Origin: Cryptomeria japonica
Taxonomy: Eukaryota > Streptophyta > Pinopsida > Cupressales > Cupressaceae
Assembly: GCF_030272615.1 (NCBI RefSeq)
Contig: NC_081411.1
Location: 826,392,397 to 826,456,396, forward strand
DNA: 64,000 bases
Direction: 5' to 3'
This document shows positions 12,440-23,727 of the stretch, piece by piece. The first letter of the stretch is position 1, and the number at the start of each line of letters is the position of its first letter. Under the pieces are notes generated by a model. It was not told the origin of the DNA. It did no database searches and saw only the letters and a list, made by a program, of their open reading frames with translations. The translations under genes and the position numbers were made by a program.

Positions 12440-12733
12440 TTCGGAGAGAGATCCGAAAACAACAAATAAAAACAAAATGAAAAGGAAAAATGAAAACATG
12501 TAAACAATAAAAACCCGAAAACAAAAACCCTACCTCTTCTACTATGATGATTGAAAAATCCAAATATGGAGCAATTCAATCAAGCCACGAAGTTGCGAAG
12601 GGAGAAAATGGAGGAGGGGGCATGCGAAGGGGAAAACAAATCACAATGAAAAATAAAACACAAAAAATTAACCTATAAAGCGTTTTAACTAACCCTAAAA
12701 ATCAATTAATGCGCCATTAATTACAACCCGCAG
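12440..12733 (-). other. Spacer with 5'-leader character between palindrome clusters
   Basis: Read on the minus strand this has AACGCTTTATAGG, a pyrimidine-rich stretch with CCCCCTCCTCCATTTTCTCC, and GTAGGGTTTTTGTTTTCGGG. That mix is typical of plant promoters and 5' leaders. It could hold the start of transcription for the gene at 11641-8310. There is no palindrome here and no convincing coding frame. Confidence 0.4.
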
Positions 12734-12987
12734 TTGCATGTCGAGTTTTAAAGTCTGACATGCAAGCCAGGGACATTTGCATGTTGGACTTTAAAGTCCA
12801 ACATGCAACTGATGAAGCAAATCACCTGCAATGTGGACTTTAAAGTCCAAACTACAGACAAAGACAACCTGCAATTTGGACTTTAAAGTCCGCACTGCAG
12901 GCTGAGGCAAATTGCAGTTCGGACTTTAAAGTCCACATTGCAGGTTAAAACCTCATGCAGTTCAAACTTTAAAGTCCGAACTGCATG
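12734..12987. repeat. Palindrome array, cluster 2 (6 units)
   Basis: Six palindromes start near 12734, 12777, 12826, 12869, 12911 and 12954, with the same ACTTTAAAGT core. The unit at 12777-12808 is a perfect 32-bp palindrome with arms ending GCATGTTGG. In the last four, arms are partly exchanged between neighbours: the left arm GCAATGTGG at 12826 pairs best with CCACATTGC in the 12911 unit, and GCAGTTCGG of that unit pairs with CCGAACTGC of the last. The array resembles a CRISPR only in spacing; the repeats are the symmetric parts and there is no constant direct repeat. Confidence 0.9.
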
Positions 12988-13155
12988 AAAAACTACAAAG
13001 CTAGGAAACAAGAAAAACAAGAAAAATGAAAGACAAGAATGAAATGAACTAACTGACTGAGTCGATTAAGCTCTCTCGGAGACCATAAGGTATGAAACGG
13101 ACCAGTTTCATAGGGTTGCCTCACGATTTTGGCCATGCTGAAATCGAGGACAACA

Positions 13156-13620
13156 ATCCTGAAAACTTGTATGCATTTAACTTATAGCCAAGTTTAGAGA
13201 GATTATTTTAGCATAATCAATCATATATTATCATTTTGGACTAAAATAAATCTTAGTTCATTTCATAACATCTCATGTTTAGTTTGTTTTACACTTGCAT
13301 AGCATAGTTTAAAGCATTTCAATCTTAAATCTCCATAAGACATTCATAGTGCAAAAAGTTACCGAGAGCTACACTCATTTGGAAACTTGGAGAGGAGAGG
13401 AACAAGGGAGGAGATGCTACAAGCATGGTGGAAGGCATTTGGAGATTCCTTGTTGCATTTTCTTTTATTGTTAAATGCTCTATTTTGCTTATAGTGTCTC
13501 TCTCGATATGCCTGTTTAGAATAATCTTTAGTTGTTAACATTGATCTTAACTCTTGTGTTTTTTGTGTGTGTGTTGCCTTACCACATGTTTTTCTAACAT
13601 CCTTCTTTTGTAGAGCATCA
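13156..13620 (+). repeat. Remainder of duplicated Tat LTR 3' segment
   Basis: Begins with the target duplication ATCCT, continues CTGAAAACTTGTATGCATTTAAC as in 6621-7084, and ends AGAGCATCA. With 7129-7202 it makes a second 3' LTR portion of about 534 bp, matching 535 bp in the first copy. Confidence 0.88.
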
Positions 13621-16434
13621 TTTGGTGAACCCGACATGAATCCAACACAAGCTTTCTACACAAAACTACTAACTTTTTCTTGTTTAAATTGCCACACAGG
13701 TTGCGCTTTAGCACCTGTGAAAGTCCTTGATTTAGTGTTTTTGTTCACCAGAATAGCGCTATTATCTGGGAAATAGTGCTATTGTCCATCATTTAGCACT
13801 TTTCCATTTACAGTAGGGCTCTTGTTATTAGTTTAGCACATTCGTACGCTCTGTTTGATAGAATTTTATTCTATCTGATAGAGTATTGTAGTGCTTTTTC
13901 TCCCAGTATAGTGCATTTGTCACTGTTTTAGTGCAACTATCAATTAAGTAGCACTTTCATGTTAAATAGTGCTTCTGTGTTTACACAAAGTGGCGCTATT
14001 GTAACAAAAAGTTGTAATTTTTTTTATTGCAACCGAAAATCAAAACTTAGGCTTCTAGAAGCCCACCCATACCTCATTTTATTTTTATTTTTGACTAATT
14101 GTTTGATTGTTTATGCAGGATTGGAGGAATTAGATTAGAAAGCATTGAATTATTTCTTTCACTTTATTTTTCAAAGTTGGATTAAAACAAATTCATTGTT
14201 TCTTTTGGCTAAAAAATTGAACCTCACATCTTTAATTTTGGGTTTGTAAAAAGAATCCCACTTGCAAGTTAAAAAGAACCACAAAATTCACATCAAAAGT
14301 TTCTTTGCAAGTTAGGAACAATCTTTATTTTGGTTCTTAAAATCAAACAACACAACTTTCCTTTTTTGCATCAACTTAAGGAAATTCACAATCAACATTT
14401 CATTTTGGGCAATATAAAAAGAACAAGCCACTTTTCCTTCAAGCTCATAAACGATTTTTACTTCAAGCAAAATGTGTTTTAAATTCAGTTGATCGGGATT
14501 TCAAATTCCTAGTTTACCAAACATTTTGCCTTTGAAGTTAAAAAGAAAACCATTATTGTTGGAGCAACATCTCCAAATAGTTAGATCACATTGCAATGAA
14601 AAATGGTTAAAAAGAACAAGTGCTTTTTGTGATTGGCACACTTGTGCAAAGTGTGTTGAGTGGTCCTACTTCTAACACACACTATCCTCTCCCTTGGCTT
14701 TCGTGCTCCTAGGTGCAAGAGAAAAGTGTTAGTAACACTCAAAGTTTATATTTTTAAGAGAGGCCTACCAAGAGACACATCACTCTTGGGAATGACCTCA
14801 CGTGGTAAATCCTTCGAGCCACTATAGAAATCAAGTGTGAGCGAAAGTTGTAGCCTTGGGTATAGATGTTCCTATAGTGTAACTTGCCGAAAGGAAAAAT
14901 GGGCCCCACCACAAGTTACAAGGCTCTTAAGTGAGTCACTACAGAATGAACTTATGTCCAAAAACATCAAAAATTACTAAACACCTTTTTATGTAGAAGC
15001 CCACCTGTTCTATTTATTGAGGATATTTGTGAGAAGTTCAGTGCAAGAGCATAGATGGTTTTGCTCCCAAGATACTCACCATACATACTTCCTTGAGTAG
15101 AAACATATCTTTTTGAAAGGCTACTTGTAGCTTGATAAAAGTGGTGACTCCCCGATCATAGGGATCATCTATTTTTTATGCTCGTGCAAGACTTAATATA
15201 TCACATCCTTACTTGCCACGACAGGATTCATAAGGTATGTAGTACCAAAGTTGAAGAAATATCAAGATGTCGGCTGAAATTATCGTAACTGGCCATTTGA
15301 CCTTAGGGATAAAGTGTGTTTGAAGTGTCTTTGTTTTGTGTCAAGACCAGTGATAAACTGAGCGGACTTTAGGATTTTTGGAAAAACATACTCAAAAACA
15401 TTTGGAAAAGGGGTCATAAAGTCCAAAGGTTGGGTTGACTTAGACCCACACTTATTTGTGCCTTTTGAGGCAACATTCTTGTGTTTGTGTGCTTTCTTTG
15501 TTTTCTTGTCAAAGAAAATCAAAACCAATTAATAAACAATTAGTCATCCAACACAAATTTTCAATACCAACATTTGTCAAAAACTCAAAAACAAAGTCCA
15601 AAAATAAAGTATCAATCTATATGACCATCCTTCACATTTTGAGAAAGAAGAATCTTCATCAACATATCAATTTGAAGAAAATACCATTGAACTCAAAGGC
15701 TTTCATCAAAAGAAGGAAATTATTCTATCTCAATAGACAAATCTTTCTCTCACATAGAACCCTCTTACGTCACATGCATCCATATCTTCAAGGAAAATCC
15801 AACGAGTTTGATAAAGAGTCTTTAAACCACAGAGCTTTTACTCAATATAGAGCTTTGAGTTATCATAAAAATAAGGGAGGCAAAATCAATCTTGCCTTCT
15901 TTCCAGACATTTGCATCACATATTACTTAGCTCGGGAAGAACCACCAACCCCGAAAGAGAAGAGGAAGAATTTGTCCCATTTATAACATAGTTTTTATTG
16001 AAGTTAACATATCATCCATTCTCACATTCACGCATCATCAATCCAATCCAACTCTCGAAACATAAAGAGGTCTTCTCCTAAGTTCTTTTTTAATATTGCT
16101 TGAATCCAATACAACACATCACTTTTTTAGAGTGTCTCTACATATAGGATAAACTCATCCTACGAAGCATTTCTACGTAGGTTAAAACTAGTCTATGAGT
16201 ACATCCTCTCATTATTAGGTAGTTGGGTCTATAACACATCTCATGCCTCTCTAAACCCTATCATATCAAACATTGTCAACCAGACACAACAAGCAATTCA
16301 CAGAAGGACTTTGGTAACATCTACCTTTAGTGTTAGAGATCCATATGCAAAACACTTCACCAAACATTTATCTCTCATTTCATGACCAACTCATAATAAT
16401 TTTCACCAAACTTCAACAACAACTTGTAAACAAA
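13621..16434 (+). other. Tat leader (untranslated region before gag)
   Basis: Starts TTTGGTGAACCCGACATG directly after the LTR. That start is not a primer site I can match to a tRNA. A block of AGTGCTATTGT-like motifs follows, then AT-rich sequence and a GC-richer stretch near 14660-15280. No convincing coding frame is present; open frames such as 15456-15986 lack any recognisable motif. Long leaders are usual in Tat elements. Confidence 0.65.
13754..14005 (+). repeat. TAGYGCTATTGT-type motif block in leader
   Basis: TAGCGCTATT, TAGTGCTATTGT, TTTAGCACTT, TAGTGCTTTT, TAGTGCATTTGT, TAGTGCAACT, TAGCACTTTC, TAGTGCTTCTGT and GGCGCTATTGT follow one another. The same words occur on the other strand at 28330-28640, ahead of the antisense gene. 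Confidence 0.7.
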
Positions 16435-18120
16435 ATGGCTCAAACTAGATCAAGGTCTAGACAACTAGAGATCAAGGAGGAAGAGGAGGAAAATCTCAAT
16501 GAATTCCAAGAAGCCCTTGGAGGAAACACAAATGATGAAAATCCAGGTACTCCTACTCCTGCAGTAATAGAAAGGGCACAACACAACCCTCTCTTCAATT
16601 GACGTTTTGACAAAATCCTTAGGAACAACGCTAATGCTCACTTTTTAAGACTTGCCCAAGAGAAAGCCAAACTACCCTCTGATTTTGATACTGCACAACT
16701 AAGGCAAGCATCAAAACACCAAAGTCATAATGAGGATAGATGAGGTCAAGATCACATCAAATACAACCTTCATCAAGGAAATCCCCCCACCTCCTCCTCC
16801 TCCAAATGACATTGACATGTTGAGGTAACAAGTCGAGAATCTAGCCCAACAACTCCATAGTGGTGTGAAAACTACCCAATTTTCACTTAATGATATTTGT
16901 CCCTATCCCTTTGATAGGAATCTACATATGCCACCTTTTCCACGAGGGTTTGAAACACCTAAGTTCAAAAAATATTGGGGAAAAGGAGACCCTCGAGATC
17001 ATGTTAGAGAATTTCATTCAGCTTGCCTCAAAGTGGCATATGAAGACACATACCTAATGCAACTCTTTCCTCAAAGTTTGGGAGGGACAATCACATCATG
17101 GTTTTCCTGACTAGCATACAACATTAGGACATTCGAAGAAATGGTCCAGAAATTCATTGCACATTATTCACATAACATTGAACGTGATGTCACCATGGCA
17201 GATCTGTGTAATACCAAGCAAAAACCAAGGGAGCTATTTTTAGCTTTCCTACAATGATGGCGACAAATTTCTTGCAGATGTTCTCTTCAATTACTTGAAC
17301 GAGAACTAGTGGAAATATTTATTTCCAACTTGAATGAAGAAATGGAATTCCATCTAGACATGAAAGGCACAGAGTCCTTTAATGACATGATCACCCAAGG
17401 TTTAAAATGCGAACGGGCCCTCATTAAAAAGGGGCTTATCAAGATATACAATGAACCAAAATAATGCCATCGCCCATGTTTCAACAGTGATAAACCTGAC
17501 TTCTGGAATAGAAACAAAAAGATCGTCAATGACGGGGTTGTAGATGCAAGGACTATCAAAAGTGCACAACCTATGGTCCGATTTCCGGGGCAAAACCCCC
17601 CTCCTAAGAATAACATGATTGCTCCCCCAAATCAAGGATGCAATGTACCACAAGAGGAACCGAGACAACACTAGCAAAATTATAAACCAAAATGTACATA
17701 CACTTCCTTAGGGGAACCTATTGAAATAGTGTTATGTCAGTTGGTTTCTTCAAATCTAATGACCTTACCAAAGACATCTAATAATGAACCTCAGGTCAAA
17801 CCTTCATGGTGGAGGGATGATGAACATTGTGAATTCCATCAAGGGAAAGGGCATAAAACAAGTAATTGTCATAGATTGAAAGAGATTGTTTAGGATCTTA
17901 TTGACCGAGGAGAGATTAAAATTGAAGGACACGACCCAAAAACCACAAATAATGATCATCTTATGTTTAAGAATCCACTTCCATCACAAGATCAAAGGGG
18001 TCCTTCCACTTCAGAGCGAAACACGGATACAACCGATTATACGCGAGCCACCTATAATTACACTGTGAATCACCTATATGATGCCAATTAACAAATTGAA
18101 ACTATTACCATCAAAGATCC
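16435..18120 (+). pseudogene. gag: Tat gag, broken
   Basis: The likely start is the ATG at 16435, giving MAQTRSRSRQ then an acidic run. It is interrupted by stops at 16600 and 17108 and by frame changes. The core shows the Gag type of the Ogre/Tat/Athila group: YPFDRNLHMPPFPRGFE, then GDPRDHVREFHSACLK, LFPQSLGG, and MADLCNTKQKPRE. Near 17828 a Cys/His stretch CEFHQGKGHKTSNCHRLK takes the place of a zinc knuckle. Gag would form the particle around element RNA in the cytoplasm. It is not translatable as it stands. Confidence 0.85.
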
Positions 18121-18430
18121 AAGCTCTACCTGTAATGTTGTTACACGTCGCGGAAAGATCACCATTAAAGTAGCTCCATAAGGCACAACTTCCATCCCAA
18201 AGTAGTATAACCTTGTGGAATAGTTAGATAAGACACCCACACTTATATCCATCTTAGAACTTTTGCGCCTATCCCCATCTCATAAAACAATCCTGGATCA
18301 AGCTCTCTAAGAGGTGTCAGTCCCTGCCAATTTAAATAAAGATCAATTTCAAGCTATGGTTGGTAGTTTGCGGTCATCACCATGTCTCACTTTCTCTGAA
18401 AGTGATAATACATCCTTCCAGCAACCTCAT

Positions 18431-20055
18431 AACGCCTCACTCCATATTGAAGTATTTATCAACCAACACAGAATCAAGTGAGTCTTGATTGATAATGGAG
18501 CAGGCCTAAATATATGTACATTACAGTTAGTCACAGCATTGGGATATGTAGTTGAATCAGTGGATCCCCACAAAAAGATAACCATAGAGCCTATGATGAT
18601 GCTGAGCGTTCATCCAAAGGAGTAGTTGTGTTACCAATCCAAGTGGGCCCAATGGTGAAGCACATCATATGTCAAGTTCTGGACCTTCCTCTTCCATATA
18701 ATTTGTTGTTAGAAAGACCTTGGATATATGCCATGCAAGCCATTCCATCCACCTACCACCAGTGTATCAAGTTTCCTCATAATGGTGTAGAAATTACAAT
18801 CCTAGGCAATGCAAATCCATTTGCATATTGTAACAATATCAAGAATCAACCAGAGATTATCGTTCCCAACAATAGAGAAGCTATCTCATCCACATCATAT
18901 GTTAGTCCAGCCTCACTTTCCAGTTCAAACACCACTATACCCAAGCAAGAGAAGCTAAAAATGAAAATGGCAGAGGAAGGTCCTGGGGAGTACAGTCTCA
19001 GCTAGCTCTTTTGTGTTGGGCAACTACCCACTTCTCCTAGAACTCATGGTAAACCTCAACGGTTACTTCAAGCACCACTAGTCAAGCCAACATGTACTTT
19101 GATGCCTTTTATCCTTGGAAAGAGTCGAGAAGAAGAGACCAGAGATGAGGACTTAGCAAAATGGATCTATAAAGATCCTATCACCACGGACATCCCACAA
19201 GCTAAGCTTCCCATAGACCAATATGGAAAAGGCCTTCTCATCATGCAAAGAGTGGGCTATGATGGTCAAATTTCTTTGGGACCTTGCAAGCAAGGACAAC
19301 ATGAGCCGCTGCAGCCGAAATTAAAGCCTAAAGATAACACTGGATTAGGCTTTCAAAAGGAGATTCTTCCTAAGCTTAGATTCAAAGGGAAACCCAACAA
19401 ACCTCTATATTAGCCTAATACTCTAAAGAGGCCACCTTTGATTATATCAACAACACCAAGCACCATACCAACTACCCCACTGAGGCTAAAAATCCCAGCA
19501 ATATCATCCACAATGCCAATCATCCCACCAATCAACAACAACCACATTAGCAGTAGCAACTGCATCAATCGCACCATTAGCAATATCAGCACCCCCAATA
19601 GCATCGACAACATTGATAATTCCATCAAAAGTAGTAGATTCAACAATGTTGATACTCCCAGTATCAGATTCACTAATCCCAATAATCCTTCCTATAGCAC
19701 CAACCATTCCATCTCCCAAGGTACATCAACCGATCATACCTATGGTATTTAACTCAAAGGATATCCTGGTATGGTATAGTAATCAGATACTGGAAAGCGA
19801 CTCAGAGACCAACTCACATGAGTGGGAATTTGATTTAGTAAATCACAATACTTTAGATGAGGAAGACGCGTCACCACCTTCACCTCACAAAGAAATCCCT
19901 ATTTATGGAGAAGCACAGATTAAAACCTCTTGGGTTCCTGAACTGGAAACACCTTCCATAGACCCTACGTCACATCCTATGACCGATTCTAATAGGGAGA
20001 GTACCATCAATGACCTTCACCACAACGTCTGAACCCTCACTGACACATCTTATGA
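18431..20055 (+). pseudogene. pol: Tat aspartic protease and linker, broken
   Basis: The protease motif VLIDNGAGLNICTLQL is at about 18484-18531, keeping the catalytic Asp with Asn-Gly after it. The flap and C-terminal part (LPYNLLLERPWIYAMQ) follow after a frame change near 18610. The stretch 18990-20055 is a poorly conserved linker with GLLIMQRVGYDGQISLG near 19230. It also has a low-complexity Ile/Pro/Thr-rich segment around 19440-19730, where short ATCA/ACCA units repeat. The protease would cut the Gag-Pol precursor. Confidence 0.75.
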
Positions 20056-20077
20056 ACTTAACCCGATCGATGAGGTA

Positions 20078-21960
20078 ATGCCCATTATCCATCCTGAACT
20101 CATCGAATGGAACCAATCTAATCCTCCATGCCTTGACCACTTCCAAAATGATGAGACGATCATTGAATTTTTTGAACTATGGGATAACATACCAAGAGGG
20201 GATCACAAAGCTCAATTCACCATTGAACTTAATAGTGCAACATACTTTGGGGCAGATGCCAAACCTTTCAGCTGCAAAAATATAACAATAAAACATGGAT
20301 CTTCCAGTGAAAACCACAATGTGGCACTATTTGATCCCAAAAAAGTAAAAAAAAAGAGTGTATCCAATGGTGAAAACCTCTCTGAGGCGCCTACAGATGA
20401 AAATTTTGGCATTCTCCCCTCTAGTGCAAATCAGGGACAGTCAACAATCCTTATTGAAGAAACAAAAGAATTCAACGTGGGGACTCTCGAGGCTCCTCAC
20501 CACATACATTTGGCATCTCTTTTAACTCTAGAAGAACAACCTAAGTTTGTAGAATTTTTCCAGAAGCGTCAGATCAACTTTGCATGGTCATATACAGACA
20601 TGCCTGGTCTTGATCCCGATTTAGTCATGCATCACCTCACCATAGCAGAAGGAGCTAAACCAATCAAGTGGAAGCTTCACAAGATGCACCCCCAGATTGC
20701 GGTACTAATCAAAGCAGAACTTAAGAAACTCCTGGATGTTGGTTTTATTAGACCAATTGATTATGCAGATTGGATCTCCAACATTGTAACTATCGGCAAA
20801 CCAAATGGGGGCATTTGTATCTATACTAATTTCAGAGATCTAAATAAGGCATGTCCTAAAGATGACTTCCCCCTACCAAACATTGACATAATTGTGGACC
20901 TAACAGTAGGACATGCCATGCTTTCTCTCATGGATGGTTTTTCAGGGTACAACTAGATAAAGATCGCACCAGAGGATCAACATAAGATGACCTTCACATG
21001 TCCGTGGGGAACATACTGTTGGAATGTAATGCCTTTCGGTCTAAAGAATGCAAGGGCAACTTATCAAAGAGCAATGACCACCATCTTTCATGATATGATG
21101 CATACCATAATGGAAGATTATATTGATGACTTACTGGCAAGATCATTAACAAGAGAAGGCCATCTGCAGATATTAGAGCAAATCTTTGATAGACTGGAAC
21201 AATATCATGTTCGACTCAACCCAAAGAAATGTGTGTTTGGAGTAACCTCAGGGAAGCTGCTAGGATACATTGTCTCAAGCAAAGGCATTGAGGTCGATCC
21301 TGGAAAGGTCAAAGCAATCATGGACATGCCACCTCCAAATAACATTAGTTAGCTAAGGACATTACAAGGGCGGCTACAATCCATCTGAAGATTCATTGCA
21401 CAACTAGTAGATAAGTGCCACCCCTTTACACACCTATTACACAAAAACATTCATTTTCAATGGGATGCTAGATGTCAGCAAGCATTCCAAATGCTTAAAT
21501 ACTATCTCATGAATACACCATTGTTCCCCCCGGATTTGAGCAAACCTCTATTACTCTATATTTCAGCAACAAATATAGCATTGGGAGTGCTACTAGCTCA
21601 ACACAATGTAGAAGGGAAAGAATGTGTTGTTTACTACATCTCTCACACACTGGTCAGCTATGAACTCAATTACCCACCTATTGAGCGAGCTTACCTAGCA
21701 GTAATCTTGGCAACCACTAAACTGAGGCACTATCTATTAACACATAAAGTACAACTCATTGCAAAGATCGATCCACTAAAGTATTTGCTCAACAAAGTAG
21801 CATTGACTGGCCGCTTGGCCAAATGGGTGATGATTCTAAGTGAATTTGACATTGAGTATGTGGATCATAAGACTATCAAAGGCCAAGTTATTGCAGATCA
21901 GTTGGTCAATGCACCCCTCATAGGCGATCATCCTCTTATTTCCAATTTTCCAGATGAAGT
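20078..21960 (+). pseudogene. pol: Tat reverse transcriptase and first RNase H, broken
   Basis: The reverse transcriptase opens with KPIKWKLHKMHPQIA, then LLDVGFIRPIDYADWISN, NFRDLNKACPKDDFPLP and MDGFSGYN, with a stop at 20954. The catalytic box reads DYIDDLL near 21117-21137, so both Asp are present. Further stops occur at 21350 and 21386. RNase H follows from about 21515; the usual V-D-A-S start reads ISAT, so its first catalytic Asp is absent, and ELNYPPIERAYLAV is conserved. Loss of activity in this first domain is usual when a second RNase H is present. Confidence 0.88.
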
Positions 21961-21982
21961 GATATTCATGATCACAGGATTA

Positions 21983-22380
21983 CAACCATGGAAATTATAC
22001 TTTGATGGTTCCTACCCTAGGCATGGCTTGGGGGTAGGCATTATGTTTATCACACCTCAAGGTGATATCATCCTAAAGTCTTACAGGATAACATTTCTAT
22101 GTACAAATAATATAGCTAAATATGAGGCCTTGATCATAGGACTCAGACTAGCCATACAATGGAAACTGAAAGAGCTAGAGATATATGGTGACTCCCAGCT
22201 AGTCATCTGACAAGTAACCAATGAATATCAAATGAAGGATGACAAACTCACGCCGTACAAGAAAATAGTGGACAGTTTAAAAGCATCATTTACTACTATC
22301 ACCTTTGAGCAGATACCTAGAGATTAGAATCGAGCTGCTGACGTTATGGCTACCATTGCATCTCTCCTAGATCTTCCATA
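21983..22380 (+). pseudogene. Second (archaeal-type) RNase H of Tat element
   Basis: An additional RNase H lies between the first RNase H and integrase. Catalytic residues are visible in order: Asp in KLYFDGSYP, Glu in AKYEALIIGL, Asp in IYGDSQLVI, and Asp in NRAADVMAT. A stop at 22208 and another near 22326 break it. Extra RNase H domains of archaeal type are known from the plant Tat lineage (work of Ustyantsev and colleagues), which supports placing this element there. Confidence 0.85.
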
Positions 22381-22654
22381 GAATTCAACATGCTACGAGT
22401 TCTTGGTAGAACAAATTTGGATTCCCACTTATGATACCCCCAAATCCGAGATGATATATCACCTTATCGGTTCTGAATCCCTATGGTATGGTGATTTCTA
22501 CACCTATCTCCATGATCACACACTTCCTCCTAACCAATCGAATAACCAACATAAAACTTTCATTCCCCAAACCACTCAATATACCATCATTATTGAAACC
22601 CTATATTGACACAGTCTTGATGGTACTCTCCTTTGATGTCTAGAATAGGATGAG

Positions 22655-23727
22655 ATAACAAAGGCCTTGGCAGAGGTACATGAAGGAATTTGTGGGACTC
22701 ATGCCAGCGGTCCTTCCTTAGAAATGAAGATCATGTGCGTTGGATACTATTGGTCGTCCATGGAAAAAGACTCCTACTATTTTGTCAAAAAATACAAGAA
22801 ATGCCATGTTCATGGAGACCTAATAGATGAACCAGCATAGGAATTGCAACCAATCACAACACCATGGCTCTTTTGTCAATGGGGACTTGACCTTGTGGGA
22901 AAAATCCACCCATCTTCATCCAATGGTCATAAGTTCATCATTACTGCTACTGAATACTTCACAAAGTGGATCGAAGTCTAGGTCACTGGCAAGCAGATCA
23001 CCTCATTCATCCTTAATTACATCATCTGTCGATATGGTGTACCCATGTCCATCATCACAAATAATGGACTCTCATTCAAGAATCGGGACGTCCGTGAGCT
23101 CTATGAGAAATTTCACATCCAACACCACTTTTTCACTCCCTATTACCCACAAGGAAATGGTCAGGCTGAAGCATCGAATAAGAACATATTGAGAATCCTC
23201 AAGAAGATAGTCAATGATGTCGGTTGTGATTGGCACGTTCAATTAAATCCAGCCCTATGGGCACATCGAACTAGAATTCAAACCCCTACAGGTACAGCTC
23301 CCTATTTAGTAGTCTATGGCGCATAAGCTATCTTACCAATTGAGGTCGAGATACCATCTCTACAGGTTTTCTTGCATAATCTGATAGATGATGAAGCATA
23401 CCAAGTATCACGTCTTCAAGACTTGGAACTACTTGATGAGAAACGACAAGCTGCATACAATCACCTTAAAGCCTATCAGCAACACATAAGCAGAAGCTAT
23501 AATCATCGAGTTTGACCTCGTACATTTGAGGTAGGTGATCTCGTTATTCAAGAGAATCCTTGTAACCAACCAAACAAAGAACATCAGGGAAAGTTTGAAT
23601 CAAACTGGCTGGGTCCATATGTTATCATTGTTGTATTTAGGTCCGGGGCATATCAGTTGGCTACTTCAAAAGGAGAACCACTAGCAAATCCAATCAACAG
23701 CATGCACCTAAAACAATTTCATACATA
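22655..23727 (+). pseudogene. int: Tat integrase, broken
   Basis: The zinc domain shows HEGICGTHASG and YYFVKKYKKCHVHGD; the first Cys of the C-x2-C pair is Tyr. The core has the first Asp in WGLDLVGKI, the Glu in GNGQAEASNKN, but the second reads ITNNG where TDNG is usual, so an Asp has become Asn. The C-terminal part keeps WLGPYVI and ends NSMHLKQFHT, the usual Tat end. Stops fall at 22838, 22979, 23324 and near 23514. The enzyme would insert DNA copies in the nucleus; this one should be inactive. Confidence 0.87.

Larger units (their letters stand above)
7203..13155. mobile_element. Unclassified 5.95-kb element with TG..CA ends and palindrome array
   Basis: The insertion is bounded by the 5-bp duplication ATCCT (7198-7202, 13156-13160). 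Both junctions are defined by the surrounding LTR sequence. Ends are TGTTGGGTG and GGACAACA, giving a 5-bp inverted terminus TGTTG. It contains a long degenerate minus-strand gene and two clusters of palindromes. Scanning the left 900 bases against the right 1100, I found no second LTR. The left part has a minus-strand TATA box and could be an LTR or a 3' region. Candidates are a chimeric or LTR-deficient retroelement, or a Ginger-like DNA element whose ends also begin TGT. I cannot assign a class. Confidence 0.7.

Noticed and set aside
11891-12987. CRISPR-like regular spacing of short repeats
   Set aside because: Each unit is itself a palindrome with changing arms, there is no constant direct repeat with unique spacers, no cas genes, and the setting is a plant transposon.
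15456-15986. A 176-codon frame in the Tat leader
   Set aside because: No motif, basic composition typical of AT-rich DNA, and it lies in the untranslated leader.
19410-19752. Membrane-like Leu/Ile-rich frames on both strands
   Set aside because: They arise from a low-complexity segment of the protease-reverse transcriptase linker.
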